This document shows positions 7,901-17,194 of a stretch of 64,000 bases of DNA, piece by piece. Source of the stretch: an uncultured Methylobacillus sp. (GTDB lineage Bacteria; Pseudomonadota; Gammaproteobacteria; Burkholderiales; Methylophilaceae); the NCBI GenBank assembly GCA_903824575.1, contig CAIJXJ010000087.1, forward strand, positions 1-64,000, written 5' to 3'. Each line of letters starts with the position of its first letter. Position 1 is the stretch's first letter. The translations under genes and the position numbers were made by a program. The notes below the pieces were generated by a model. It was not told where the DNA came from and searched no databases. It saw only the letters and a list, made by a program, of their open reading frames with translations.

Positions 7901-8586
7901 GCCTTGTCCAGACTGAGTGTATAGACGGTCAAAGTCAGGTTAACGCCACCTGTTTCCCCAGCGTGAAGCACGGCCCGACTCCATAACATGTTCCATGGCA
8001 GCTGTTCCAGTGAGGCCAGATAGTTGAGTGCATCCAGATAGCCCCCCTCCACCGTCAACTCGACACCATGGCGAAACACCTGCAGGTCATTGACGGCCGT
8101 CGGAATCACCTTGTCGTTACTCCCTGTGCCGCCTGGTTTGACAGCCTTGTTACCGGGCAAGGGGAGCGTGCTCAGCGGCAAGGTCTTGAGCGCAACAAGT
8201 TTCAGCTGACCATTGTTTTTCAACAGTCCATCGAGCAATTGCGGCATTTTCCCGGGCGCGACGAAACCCTGCTGCAAGGTATCGAGTTCGCCATCAACAA
8301 CATGCAAGCTGCGCTGCAAATCCGCCATTCTTGCTTTGCTTGTTGCATCGGGATCAAGTTGAGCATTCTGCGCCAAAACAGCAAGTTGATGCTGCAATTG
8401 ATCGACTTGCACCCTTTCGCCAGCCGTCTGCTCAAGCAGTATTTTCTTGCGTGCCGTCAAAGGCTCGATCAGCAGGGTATTACCGATAAAACCAATACAC
8501 ACCAGCACCATTCCCAGCATCAGAACTCTTTCCCTGCGCTGTAATTCATCATATCTGGCAGCCCATATTTTCCATAGTCTGCTCAT
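7885..8586 (-). CDS. mshJ: MSHA biogenesis protein MshJ (PilO-like)
   Basis: This 233-residue bitopic membrane protein starts MSRLWKIWAARYDELQRRERVLM, then a membrane segment (about 24-42), a long periplasmic coiled coil (about 50-115) and a PilO/GspM-like ferredoxin fold with GVELTVEGGYLDALNYLASLE, which is a hallmark of MshJ. It would pair with the PilN-like protein encoded just upstream to form the alignment complex. The starts and stops of the two genes overlap (ATGA). Confidence 0.85.
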   Translation of the reverse strand: MSRLWKIWAARYDELQRRERVLMLGMVLVCIGFIGNTLLIEPLTARKKILLEQTAGERVQVDQLQHQLAVLAQNAQLDPDATSKARMADLQRSLHVVDGELDTLQQGFVAPGKMPQLLDGLLKNNGQLKLVALKTLPLSTLPLPGNKAVKPGGTGSNDKVIPTAVNDLQVFRHGVELTVEGGYLDALNYLASLEQLPWNMLWSRAVLHAGETGGVNLTLTVYTLSLDKAWLSL

Positions 8587-9257
8587 GATTTGTGGCCTTC
8601 CAGAGGCAGCTTGTCTTCTGGCTGCTGCACTGACTTGAGCTCGAACTCGATGAACGGGACTGGTGCAGCACTGGCAGCAGCATTTGCATCAGAAGGCTTG
8701 GCTGCGGCTTGAGCTTTGGGCACGCCGAGAGAGAATGCGCTAAAACTACGCCCGTGGAATGCGGGATCCATGCCAAGCTGGGCAATATACTGCGCCACCA
8801 GTTCCGGCTGCAAAGCCCGACCGTACAGCGTCATTTCCCGGCTATCGTGATCAATGGAGAATCCAGTCAGCCACAGGGCGTCGATGCTCTTACGGGCGAA
8901 GGCCCGCATGGTGCTCGAAAATCCTTCATGACTGCCAAACTTGTCCTGTTGCAGGTATGTCAGCAGCTGCCGGTGCATCTCAAGTTTGGCATCAAGCGCA
9001 ACCGTTGCTTCCTGCAATGTCCGACTAGGCTGACGTGGCGCCCGCGCCAACTGCACCAGTTGCATCTGGCTGTTCTTCAACTGCGCTGACACCTGATCAT
9101 GCTCCTGCACCAGCGCTGCCAGCTGATAGCGCGCATAAATAAAAGAGCACAGGGTCAGCAACAATACACCGACTGACATGGCGAGCAGCAAACGGGCATT
9201 TACATGATCCTGCCGCTTGATCAACGCCGGATTGAACAGGTTGATCTGACGGCTCAT
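8583..9257 (-). CDS. PilN-like MSHA alignment protein (MshI2-type)
   Basis: A 224-residue bitopic protein. Its cytoplasmic N-terminus MSRQINLFNPAL is the short INLF/NP signature by which PilN proteins bind the PilM-like protein (MshI, encoded just upstream). A membrane helix (about 23-42), a coiled coil (about 45-75) and a PilN fold with LTGFSIDHDSREMTLYGRA follow. It overlaps mshI and mshJ by 4 bases each, which indicates tight co-translation. Confidence 0.82.
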   Translation of the reverse strand: MSRQINLFNPALIKRQDHVNARLLLAMSVGVLLLTLCSFIYARYQLAALVQEHDQVSAQLKNSQMQLVQLARAPRQPSRTLQEATVALDAKLEMHRQLLTYLQQDKFGSHEGFSSTMRAFARKSIDALWLTGFSIDHDSREMTLYGRALQPELVAQYIAQLGMDPAFHGRSFSAFSLGVPKAQAAAKPSDANAAASAAPVPFIEFELKSVQQPEDKLPLEGHKS

Positions 9258-10189
9258 GCTACGGTTCCACGCATCGCAGCGCCCAGCACGCCAAACAACT
9301 GAGCCTGCAGGCTCAAATCCTCCAGCACCGGCACTTTTTCCAGATCAAACACATCGGCCAGCGCGAAGGTTTCGACCTGCTGGCTGAGGTAACTTGCAAG
9401 AAAATCCCGAAACGCCTCGCGCGCAGGAAAAGGTGCCAACATCAGTCGATTCACGCCGACATAAGGAAACTGGCGATCAAAGCTGTCAAATGAACGCTGC
9501 AATTCAAGTGCTACGCGATCAAAGACACGCGATTGCCGCTCCTCATCATCCTCCATCAGCTGTGACAGATTGGTCTCGATCTGTCGTGCGAAGTAGAGCT
9601 CGCCACCGGCGGTAAAGGTCAACAAGCCGCCGGCATTGTTGAATGAAAGCATGGCCAGTCCGCGGCCCTCCTGTTCCAGGCGCGCGGCAATATTACGCTG
9701 CGCCATCTCTGGAATGTCAATGACCTGCAAACCCGCACCCAGCTCCAGCAGGCGGTCCATATGCCCCTGGACCATCTCGTTGCGTGCGGCAGCCACATAC
9801 ACATATCGGCTTCGTGCCGGGCTATTCTGGTCGCCTGGAATGTCGATCACATCCAAGGTCGCCTGCTCGACCGGATAATCGATCATGTCCTTCAGTTTCC
9901 AGCGCACGGCCTGCTTGACTTCATCCGGCGGCACGGCGGGCGCCTCAATCTGCAACAACTGATACTCCTGTGGACTCAGCAGCAAGATGCATTGACGTCT
10001 GGTCAGATCAAAAGATTCCACCAGCGACTTCACGCCGGCATCATCTCGTAGTGACTCCTGCTTCAATTCACACAACACGACGACCGGCTTGCCATCCTTT
10101 ATCCCGGCCACTTGCGCAACGCAGACGCCACGATTCGTGGCACCGAGTGCAAACCAGCCTTTCTTTTGTCGTTTCCCGAAGAAGCGCAT
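9254..10189 (-). CDS. mshI: MSHA biogenesis protein MshI (PilM-like)
   Basis: This cytoplasmic protein of about 311 residues has the actin-like PilM/GspL fold. It starts MRFFGKRQKKGWFALG, contains VRWKLKDMIDYPVEQATLDV (typical of PilM/MshI), and ends with a VLGAAMRG nucleotide-pocket strand. It would recruit the PilN-like protein to the motor. The ATG at 10189 is preferred over the GTG at 10192 because GGATAA lies 8 bases upstream. It is the first gene of a second msh transcription unit (mshI to mshN) with its own promoter at 10217-10243. Confidence 0.83.
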   Translation of the reverse strand: MRFFGKRQKKGWFALGATNRGVCVAQVAGIKDGKPVVVLCELKQESLRDDAGVKSLVESFDLTRRQCILLLSPQEYQLLQIEAPAVPPDEVKQAVRWKLKDMIDYPVEQATLDVIDIPGDQNSPARSRYVYVAAARNEMVQGHMDRLLELGAGLQVIDIPEMAQRNIAARLEQEGRGLAMLSFNNAGGLLTFTAGGELYFARQIETNLSQLMEDDEERQSRVFDRVALELQRSFDSFDRQFPYVGVNRLMLAPFPAREAFRDFLASYLSQQVETFALADVFDLEKVPVLEDLSLQAQLFGVLGAAMRGTVA

Positions 10190-10216
10190 CACAATTATCC
10201 GTACAGATAACCTTAA

Positions 10217-10243
10217 GTTATAGCATTAACTTGTTGTTGTCAA
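10217..10243 (-). promoter_or_regulatory. Sigma-70 promoter for the mshI-N operon
   Basis: On the minus strand a perfect -35 box TTGACA (10238-10243) is followed after 15 bases by TATAAC (10217-10222). The expected transcript start, near 10210, is about 20 bases before the mshI ATG. The spacer is shorter than the usual 16-18. Confidence 0.55.
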
Positions 10244-10518
10244 AACAATTATTGATGATCTTATTTGCAAATCAGTTAATTTTTATTTAGCCATGAAAAA
10301 TCCTCAAGCAGCGCAATGACCCCGCTTATTTGACACTGTCTCAACCGGACGGCCGCTGAGCCTACGCCACCTGATTTAGCCGCTTTTTACAGAAGGAGTC
10401 ACACCTGAAAAAAACCAATTCAAACCGCCAATAGCGCCAAGAAAAATAAGGCATTACATCAACCGGAAACTCTGGATGCCAAATAAAACCCCTTGACGCC
10501 TGAAACCGAAGGGGCCGT
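10244..10518. other. Intergenic space between mshP and mshI
   Basis: Nothing convincing codes for protein here. The first 60 bases are AT-rich, as expected upstream of the mshI promoter. I see no clear terminator for mshP in the remainder, only GC-richer sequence with a few weak dyads. Confidence 0.5.
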
Positions 10519-10977
10519 TCAGAAGGAAACCAGCCCTTGCAATTGGCGCTCGACATAGGCGGTGTCAGTGGGGTTGCCAGGGCATCGCGGTTCAGTGGCG
10601 GCGGCGGGACTGCAGGCGGTAACAATCACTTCAAACACCCAGGTCGAAACGCCTTCGACATCTGTTGCGGCAACCGAATTGCATTGGACCGTGGCGTAGA
10701 AATTCTTAAGCGTAACGGTATTGGCAAAACTCAAACTGGCAGCAGTGCTCGGACAAGTCGGGCTAGCTGGATTGATAGCAAGCTGGTACCTTGCCCACTC
10801 CATCCCGGCATTAGCTGCCTGCCAGGCGCGTTCGCCCTGAACATCCATAGCCGTGCCGATTTGTGCACTGGTTGACACATTCACGATGAATGCGGCGAGG
10901 GCCGACAGAACAACCAGCAGGAATATTGCCGCTGGCAGCACAAATCCCCCGCACCTTTTTTGCCCAGGCATTTTCAT
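10519..10977 (-). CDS. mshP: MSHA biogenesis protein MshP
   Basis: This 152-residue protein resembles MshP/PilX-type accessory proteins. After a short basic leader, GGFVLPAAIFLLVVLSALAA forms the N-terminal membrane helix, with a PilX-like GFVLP start in place of GFTLIE. QAANAGMEWARYQL at about 50-63 is characteristic of MshP. Several cysteines in the C-terminal half probably form disulfides outside the membrane. It overlaps the mshO stop (ATGA) and is the last gene of the pilin operon. Confidence 0.85.
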   Translation of the reverse strand: MKMPGQKRCGGFVLPAAIFLLVVLSALAAFIVNVSTSAQIGTAMDVQGERAWQAANAGMEWARYQLAINPASPTCPSTAASLSFANTVTLKNFYATVQCNSVAATDVEGVSTWVFEVIVTACSPAAATEPRCPGNPTDTAYVERQLQGLVSF

Positions 10978-11801
10978 GGCCGGTTAGCGATCGTCAGGCG
11001 CCGCAACAGGCTGATCGTTTCACTGTTCTTGTCCTTGAGTGACAAGTTGAGCGTAATCATTTGCGTATAGGCTTTGCTATCATCGCAGGCAATAACACAG
11101 TTACTGACATGCGATGAATCGATTAGCAGTACCCCATTTCTTGTCAGACCACTGGCGTTATTGCAAACATAGCTAACAACATTCGAATTGACGACATAGA
11201 ATCTGCCAAACTCCCGGAGATTAAGGTCAGGATTTGTAGCAGACTCAAGATCGCAGGCCAAGGGAGCAGTGGTATTGCCAGCAAGCGTGATGCTTCCCGT
11301 ATCGACAACCGATAGCGCACCGGCATTGCCGGCAAAGGCCAGGTAATTGCTGTTGCAAGAGGATACGCCAGATGACAAATTACCCACGACGACATTATTC
11401 GACGGAGCCGTGATGCTATGGCCGAAAGCATCCCTAGTGGCAGAACTGGCGCTGGCACCGATCATGTCAAAGCCCGTCATTGCCACGCCAAATTGCAACG
11501 GCACTCCACTGCCATCACTCTTTGGCGCCTCCCTGAATCGACCGCCAGCGCGCGTCTGCAAAAATTGAGCGCCTCCCCCGCTACAGCTTATGCTATTCGG
11601 TAACGCCGAACGCAAATCCCTCGCCACAAAGCGAATCGCAGCATCGGCCTCGTCGGTGAGCACTGCCCGACTGATGGTGTTGAAATAGCTGTCTATGGCC
11701 GGCTTGATAAATACCGCAACCATGCCCGCGATGATTCCGGTGATGACGATGACCATGACCATCTCGACCAGAGTAAATCCTGCGCTCGATCTCCTGCTCA
11801 T
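10974..11801 (-). CDS. mshO: MSHA minor prepilin MshO
   Basis: This 275-residue prepilin-like protein has a leader of 7 residues and a cleavage site AG/FTLVE before a hydrophobic helix (MVMVIVITGIIAGMVAVF). MshO-type features follow: IKPAIDSYFNT, RAVLTDEADAAIRFVARDLRSALPNS, and a large cysteine-containing beta domain. It probably acts in the pilus tip or priming complex with MshC, D and P. Its start overlaps the mshD stop. Confidence 0.85.
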   Translation of the reverse strand: MSRRSSAGFTLVEMVMVIVITGIIAGMVAVFIKPAIDSYFNTISRAVLTDEADAAIRFVARDLRSALPNSISCSGGGAQFLQTRAGGRFREAPKSDGSGVPLQFGVAMTGFDMIGASASSATRDAFGHSITAPSNNVVVGNLSSGVSSCNSNYLAFAGNAGALSVVDTGSITLAGNTTAPLACDLESATNPDLNLREFGRFYVVNSNVVSYVCNNASGLTRNGVLLIDSSHVSNCVIACDDSKAYTQMITLNLSLKDKNSETISLLRRLTIANRP

Positions 11802-12337
11802 TGCGGCACCTGACGCGTCTTGAAGCCTTCAGCCAGAGCCGTTGTATTGCCGGGGCCGGTGACCGTCACGCTGATTAGCAAGGCGTCCCCTGAAGCTTGC
11901 GTGATGCCACCCAAGGACGCCGGCCCGATGGTCACAGAAGCGTCATAGCCGGAAGGGGTAGACACGGGGGATTCGCCCGGTAAAATGGAAGACAGCGCAG
12001 TCGGGGTATTGGCCGCAGAGGCATAATCCTTCACCGTGTCATAGGGACGCGTTTCGCTACCATAATCACCATATTGATCATTGACGGTGCAGACACTTCC
12101 CTCCCGGAACAGAGGATCGGAAGGGTCACAATAGGCGAAGCTGGCCGTTTGAATTTCCTCAAGCAAACCTTCCGCCAGCGCCTGTGCCTGCTTTTGCACC
12201 AGAGGATCGGCACTGGCTTTGACTGTCATGTTGAACACCACCAGAATACCCGCAATGCCGACAGAAACGATGACGATGAACATGACTAGCTCAATCAGGG
12301 TAAAACCCTTCTGCCGACTGTTCGTACCCAGTATCAC
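11798..12337 (-). CDS. mshD: MSHA minor prepilin MshD
   Basis: This minor prepilin has cleavage site [10 protein letters not shown] and a hydrophobic helix. LVQKQAQALAEGLLEEIQTASFAYCDP is a recognisable MshD pattern (quoted in part: AEGLLEEIQ). The GTG at 12337 is chosen as start. It overlaps the mshC stop as GTGA and has GGGGA 7 bases upstream, giving an 11-residue leader and 179 residues in all. A TTG at 12361 would lengthen the leader without a better ribosome site. Confidence 0.8.
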   Translation of the reverse strand: MILGTNSRQKGFTLIELVMFIVIVSVGIAGILVVFNMTVKASADPLVQKQAQALAEGLLEEIQTASFAYCDPSDPLFREGSVCTVNDQYGDYGSETRPYDTVKDYASAANTPTALSSILPGESPVSTPSGYDASVTIGPASLGGITQASGDALLISVTVTGPGNTTALAEGFKTRQVPQ

Positions 12338-12810
12338 GAACAGTTCCCCACTGGATTGCAATGGACATAACCGGTCGCTTCAACCACCAGGGTATAAGTG
12401 CTGTCGCCTGTGATCGTGAAACCTGGTGCGGCGATCGCCGACCCATCACCATAAAAAATCGTGCTTAAGGCCGATCCATAGCTGATCCCGGAATAGGTTT
12501 TCCAATTCGCGACCGGATTGCTGACAACGCTGGCACATGCCGTTGATTGGCCACGCGTGGCTGCCATCGTCATGGTGAGGGTGTTGCCGCCAGAACTCGC
12601 GCTGACACAGACATTGCGTCCGGCTGCCACCGCCATCTTACGTGCATACTGCAAGGACGCCACAGTCTGATCCGCGAATCCGCGCGTCTCGAAGGCCGAG
12701 GTGCCGGCAAAACGGGGGATGGCGACTGCGGCAAGAATCCCCATCAAGATCATGATGGTGACCAACTCAACCAGGGTAAAACCCCGTTGCCGCGCAAGGT
12801 AAAAAGTCAC
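12334..12810 (-). CDS. mshC: MSHA prepilin-like protein MshC (GspH-type)
   Basis: A 158-residue prepilin with cleavage site RG/FTLVELV, then a helix ILMGILAAVAIPRF. The FADQTVASLQYARKMAVAAGRNVCV stretch is the GspH/MshC type (key part LQYARKMAVA). It starts with GTG at 12810, directly after the mshQ stop, with GGGAG 10 bases upstream. It is probably a minor pilin of the MSHA tip complex. Confidence 0.83.
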   Translation of the reverse strand: MTFYLARQRGFTLVELVTIMILMGILAAVAIPRFAGTSAFETRGFADQTVASLQYARKMAVAAGRNVCVSASSGGNTLTMTMAATRGQSTACASVVSNPVANWKTYSGISYGSALSTIFYGDGSAIAAPGFTITGDSTYTLVVEATGYVHCNPVGNCS

Positions 12811-15800
12811 CTAGAAGTTCTCCCTGCGGTACAAAAATCCCCAGTTTCCGCGTGAATTCAAGCCAACAGCACCAAAGTTGACACTCGCACTCGGGTCATA
12901 GGTATAGCTAGCCCCTCCCCAGTTGCCAAGCAGATAGCCGATACTGCCAGCCGTTGCGGCACAACTGCCGGTTGAAGCCAGATGCAGGCAAATAGTGGCC
13001 GTGCCTGCTGAACTTGGCAGACTCAGCAGAATGCTGCCAAAACCCTGACTAATTGGACTGCCGACGCTGCTGACGGTGCTCCCCGTAGAACCGGCAAGCA
13101 AGGCATTGGCTGCGGCATAGACGGTACAACTGTCATTGGTGTTGGTGAGCCAGTAGCTGCCATTCCAATACTGAGCCTGAGTTTGCAGTGTATAGGTGGA
13201 GACCATAGAGCCTTGGCCGGAAATCATGCGCAGTCGTCCATACAGCAGAGTGGCAGAACCGATAGCGCTTGCAACGGTGGCTGTGACACCATCCGAGTCG
13301 ACCGGCAAGGCAGTGATGCTCACCGTGGTTGGCGCGACCGGTGCCGTCGTCGAGCGTCCGAACTGGTGCCGTGCAGTCACCGACGCCGTGCCACCACTCC
13401 AGGCTCCGGTCGGCGCAGTTGCGCTTGCCGCCAGCGTGGAACTTGGCGCTGCCGGTTGTGACGGGACCCATCCTGTCGCCGCAAAGCCGAATCCGGGACT
13501 ACCGGCCGAGGCCGGTGCAGCACCCCATGCGGTCAAAGGCAGCTTGGTCCAGGCGCCATCATAATTCATGGTCGTGGCATTGCTGGCATTCTGTGCCGTC
13601 AGGGTAAAAGTCGTGGCCACACCATCCTGGCCGAAATAGGTGAATGCCGAGCTTGTATGGCAAGCCGCCGTGACCGATGGCGCGCTGATAGCAAAGTGGT
13701 CGGGCTTGAATCGTCCAAAATAGCCGCTATCGGAGGTGAGTCCAAATTTGCATCCGTATTTGCCGGCGACCAGGGTATTGGAAAAATCGCTGGTGCAATC
13801 AGACGCATCGACCGCTGTAAACGTATCGTCATATACCCCGCGTGCGGTGGTCGAACCCGCAGTCGCGGCCAAACCTAGAAGCTTGAAGTTGCCGACCTCA
13901 CTGTAGGTAAAGGCACTGGTTGCGGTAGATGTCCCACTCGCACTCAACGCCGCAGGAAAACTGCCACTCAGCGTGCCGTTCTGTACCGCCCCGGCATGGG
14001 CACTGATAGCGGTGCTGTCAACCTTGGGTGACCCGGTATAACCTACGACACCTGTTGTCGCAATCAGGGTAAAAGTGCCGGAGCCGGCGATAGCGACTGG
14101 TGTGCCGCTAGTCCCGGCGTTATTCATGTTCAGCGGAGCCCCACCGGTGACGCCGGTAAAACTCAGCGGCCGGATCGCGAAGTTGTCACTGGAACAACCA
14201 ATCACCGCAGCAGATCCGCTATAAGGATACGTCACTCGCACGCGAACATTGGGCCAAGCCCGGCTTTCAGAGAACGGCACATTCTGTTTCCGTCCGGCAT
14301 TAGCCAGCAGGAACTGATAGCTGGATGCCAGCGTTTGGATCACTGTCCAGCTGCTGCGGCAACCGTTGGCGTCTAAGCCCGCGCTGTTGTCGCTAGCGTT
14401 GAGCAGTTCTACCTTGACAATGCCCTGGAATGTAGCGTTTTGCGCGGAACGTGCTGCGTTCAGTGCCACCAGATCGATGGAAAATGCGGTACCGGACAAC
14501 TTGGTGTAAATCTTTCCAGCCGTGGCACTCGCCAAATTCTCCACGGCATTAAAGCTGGAGGACCCCGCCAACGGCGCCGTCTCCCCTATAACGAAGGCTT
14601 TCAGCGTGGCAGCGGCCAGCGTCACGCCGGTGGCCTGGGTGCTGGTTGCGGCCAGGGTGCCGGTAGTCGGCGCGCTCCAGGCCCCGCCGCTATAGCTCTT
14701 GACCTTGAACAGCGTAGGCTGGGCATCCGTGTCCAGGTCAGAGGCATTGAAGTTGAACACGACGCTGAATGCCGTCGCCTCTGCGACCGTACTGGTCAGG
14801 CTCCAGTAGCGGTTCGCCGTCAGATTGGGGTCCAGCAGTGAGGTGGATATCTGGGGATGGTCGCCATCGGTGGATGACGCGGTGATGTTGGCTGCAACGG
14901 CCCCCGCAATGAAAGTGGCCGTCATCGGCGTGTAAACACTGGCACCTCCTACCTCGAAGGTACAGGCTGAAGCGTTGGCAGGAATGCGTTTCTGCAATTT
15001 TCCGCTCACCCAGCCACCGGTGCGCGACACACTGGGCGCAGCGCACAAGGCTGCGGTGACAATCAGCGTATTGACGCCGGTCGTCAGCACACCAGTTGTC
15101 AGGGTCAGCGTGCCGCCTACAGTGAGATTGTTGGCCAAGGTTACACCGCTGGCATTGCTGACGGTGACGTTGTAGAACGTCAGCGCGGTGCCGGAGGCGG
15201 TTTGTGCACTGCTGCCGTTAAAGACCACCCGGCCAGTGCCAGCCGTAAAGGTCCCGTTCACTGTCGCCGCCCCGCCAATATTCAATATGCCCGCCGTGGT
15301 GTTGGTGACGATACCGCTGCTGCTGAAGGCACCATTGGCGTTGACGATACCGCCCGCCGCCGTGCTGAAGATGATACTGCCGGCATTAGTCAGAGTGCCT
15401 CCAACAGTAAGTCTGCCGCCGGCGCCGGTGATGGTGATGGTCTTGCCCACCGCCGTGTTGGAGTACGTACCGCTGACATTGATCAAGCCGGTCGAGACGG
15501 TGACCAGGTTGGCATTGCTGAAGGTCGCAGCACTCACCGTACCGGTGGCGGCCGTCACGGTGCCATTATTGGTCAGTGTGCCGCCTACCGTCAGGCGACC
15601 GCCCGCAGCGCTGATGGTAACCGTGTCCCCCACCGCCGTATTGGTGTAGGCACCGCTGACGCTGATCAGCCCGCTCGACACAGTCACCACATTGGCATTG
15701 GTAAAGGTTGCCGCGTTCACCGTGCCGGTGCCGACCGTCACGGTGCCGGTAGTGGTGTTCGCCAGCGTCCCGCTTGCGGTCACCGTTCCTGCCGCGCTCA

Positions 15801-16602
15801 GGGTCACGGTGCCGTTGTTGGTCAGTGTACCGCCCGCCGACAGGCTGCCTGTGGTGCTGATCGTAATCGTATTGGTCGCGCCATTGGTGAGCGCTCCAGC
15901 TACGGCAAGCTGACCGGACGACAACGTGGTCGCGGCGATGATCGCAGCGTTGCTATTGGAGAAAATCCCGGCAGCGTTAGTGACATTGAATCTCCCCGAC
16001 CCGATCGTCAAGGTGTCGCCATTAGTAACCCCTGCAGCACCGTTGACGGTAATGGTTCCGGCACCCGTCAAGGCCACGGTGGCAGAGGTTGCCACCGTCG
16101 AATTACTAGTCAATCCGCCATTGATGGTGATGCTTCCGGTACTAGCCGAAAGCAGTACCTTACGTGTAGCGGAAGTTCCCCCGGTTAGAGCCACATTACC
16201 GCCGACGGTAAGCGCGCCGGTCAACACGCTTATACCCTTGGTCACATTCCCGGTCGGCGCGTTGATCGTGACGTTGCCGACTACGTTCAGGCTGGAGCCG
16301 GCAGCAAAAGTCAGAGTCGACGCTCTATTGCCGGCATTAATCCTGACAGAATTGGCATTCAACCCGGCGGTATCGACGGTGACCGTGGTGTTATTAATGA
16401 TGGTCACGTCATCACCGACCAGGGGGCCGCCGGCAGCATTACAAGGAACCGCCCAAGTGGCCGCCGCTGTCCAGTTGCCGGTTGCCGCATTGCTGCAAGC
16501 GCGAGCCCATGCGTTCGTTGTAATACACAGCGATAGTGCCGCCATGAAGATCAACACCAGGCCACGCACTCGGCTAGTCACTATCAATGCAGTTGGTTTC
16601 AT
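12811..16602 (-). CDS. mshQ: Very large MshQ-like adhesin with Val/Thr/Gly-rich repeats
   Basis: A secreted protein of 1263 residues from the ATG at 16602. Its signal peptide ends TNAWA/RACSNAATG. Residues about 30-520 consist of repeated beta-helix-like units rich in Gly, Thr, Val and Asn, such as VGGTLTNNGTVT and VNISGTY-type strands every 15-25 residues. The C-terminal half carries the MshQ-type domain (DUF6701-like), with FAIRPLSFTG, FTYSEVGNFKL and FGRFKPDHFAI. In other species MshQ is thought to sit at the pilus tip or cell surface. Here it lies between the pilins and mshC rather than at the operon end. A start at 16644 would run into the REP element and is rejected. Confidence 0.82.
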   Translation of the reverse strand: MKPTALIVTSRVRGLVLIFMAALSLCITTNAWARACSNAATGNWTAAATWAVPCNAAGGPLVGDDVTIINNTTVTVDTAGLNANSVRINAGNRASTLTFAAGSSLNVVGNVTINAPTGNVTKGISVLTGALTVGGNVALTGGTSATRKVLLSASTGSITINGGLTSNSTVATSATVALTGAGTITVNGAAGVTNGDTLTIGSGRFNVTNAAGIFSNSNAAIIAATTLSSGQLAVAGALTNGATNTITISTTGSLSAGGTLTNNGTVTLSAAGTVTASGTLANTTTGTVTVGTGTVNAATFTNANVVTVSSGLISVSGAYTNTAVGDTVTISAAGGRLTVGGTLTNNGTVTAATGTVSAATFSNANLVTVSTGLINVSGTYSNTAVGKTITITGAGGRLTVGGTLTNAGSIIFSTAAGGIVNANGAFSSSGIVTNTTAGILNIGGAATVNGTFTAGTGRVVFNGSSAQTASGTALTFYNVTVSNASGVTLANNLTVGGTLTLTTGVLTTGVNTLIVTAALCAAPSVSRTGGWVSGKLQKRIPANASACTFEVGGASVYTPMTATFIAGAVAANITASSTDGDHPQISTSLLDPNLTANRYWSLTSTVAEATAFSVVFNFNASDLDTDAQPTLFKVKSYSGGAWSAPTTGTLAATSTQATGVTLAAATLKAFVIGETAPLAGSSSFNAVENLASATAGKIYTKLSGTAFSIDLVALNAARSAQNATFQGIVKVELLNASDNSAGLDANGCRSSWTVIQTLASSYQFLLANAGRKQNVPFSESRAWPNVRVRVTYPYSGSAAVIGCSSDNFAIRPLSFTGVTGGAPLNMNNAGTSGTPVAIAGSGTFTLIATTGVVGYTGSPKVDSTAISAHAGAVQNGTLSGSFPAALSASGTSTATSAFTYSEVGNFKLLGLAATAGSTTARGVYDDTFTAVDASDCTSDFSNTLVAGKYGCKFGLTSDSGYFGRFKPDHFAISAPSVTAACHTSSAFTYFGQDGVATTFTLTAQNASNATTMNYDGAWTKLPLTAWGAAPASAGSPGFGFAATGWVPSQPAAPSSTLAASATAPTGAWSGGTASVTARHQFGRSTTAPVAPTTVSITALPVDSDGVTATVASAIGSATLLYGRLRMISGQGSMVSTYTLQTQAQYWNGSYWLTNTNDSCTVYAAANALLAGSTGSTVSSVGSPISQGFGSILLSLPSSAGTATICLHLASTGSCAATAGSIGYLLGNWGGASYTYDPSASVNFGAVGLNSRGNWGFLYRRENF

Positions 16603-16646
16603 TATTACGCCGGGTTCAATGCGCATCTGTGGTGGAAAAGCCATCC

Positions 16647-16682
16647 ATTCGGCGCAATGCGCGATGCTTATTGCGCCCTACG
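16647..16682. repeat. REP-like palindrome, copy 2
   Basis: This has the same layout as the element at 2897-2932: ATTC, GGCGCAAT (16651-16658), an 11-base loop, ATTGCGCC (16670-16677), CTACG. It lies 47 bases after the stop of the major-pilin gene and just before mshQ. It could protect the 3' end of pilin mRNA or reduce read-through into the adhesin gene. Confidence 0.8.
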
Positions 16683-16728
16683 TTGCTGATTTTTTGATAC
16701 GCATTGCAATGCCTGCATCTGCGCAAAC

Positions 16729-17160
16729 TTAACTTGTACACATGGCGGTAACAACTGTCGATGCGGTGCCGGCGGGCGTTCCGTTGGTATGGTACAACTG
16801 ACAGGCTGTTGAAGTGCCCCCGGCTCCCGCAGGACTGGCACAAGTAATGGTTGTGCCGGAAGCAATCCACTTAATACTGGTGGTTGGCAATACGCCACCA
16901 GCCAGCAAGCCATCCAGAGTTGCACAGGTCGCTGTTCCGGATTTAATATCGGTACCCCCGGTTCCACTGCTAGCCAGATACTTTGCGAAATTTACCGCAC
17001 TGGCAGAGCTGATCGCGCCAGCCGTACCTGCCGCTGCTGCATCTCCCGCATCACTGCCCAGATCCACAAACTTCGGCAACGCTGTCGCCGCGAGTATGCC
17101 CAAGATCACGATCACCATCACCAATTCGATCAGGGTAAAACCTTGTTGTGCCTTCATCAT
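16729..17160 (-). CDS. mshA: Type IVb major-pilin candidate MshA
   Basis: This 143-residue prepilin has a short leader MMKAQQG and cleavage before [31 protein letters not shown] (key part [11 protein letters not shown]), the classical MshA N-terminus. The globular part contains [20 protein letters not shown] and four cysteines, including a C-terminal one. A strong AAAGGAAG ribosome site and the downstream stem-loop (16647-16682) fit a highly expressed gene. It follows a second pilin gene by 34 bases; which of the two is the main subunit cannot be decided from sequence. Confidence 0.82.
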   Translation of the reverse strand: MMKAQQGFTLIELVMVIVILGILAATALPKFVDLGSDAGDAAAAGTAGAISSASAVNFAKYLASSGTGGTDIKSGTATCATLDGLLAGGVLPTTSIKWIASGTTITCASPAGAGGTSTACQLYHTNGTPAGTASTVVTAMCTS

Positions 17161-17194
17161 GCACTTCCTTTAAGAAATATTTCTGCTACTCTAT

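Noticed and set aside
15202-16732. Long plus-strand open frames (up to 328 residues) opposite the adhesin gene
   Set aside because: They arise from the repetitive, stop-poor antisense of the Val/Thr/Gly repeats. They lack ribosome sites and read as low-complexity Val/Ala or Arg/Gly sequence, while the minus strand has a signal peptide and known domains.
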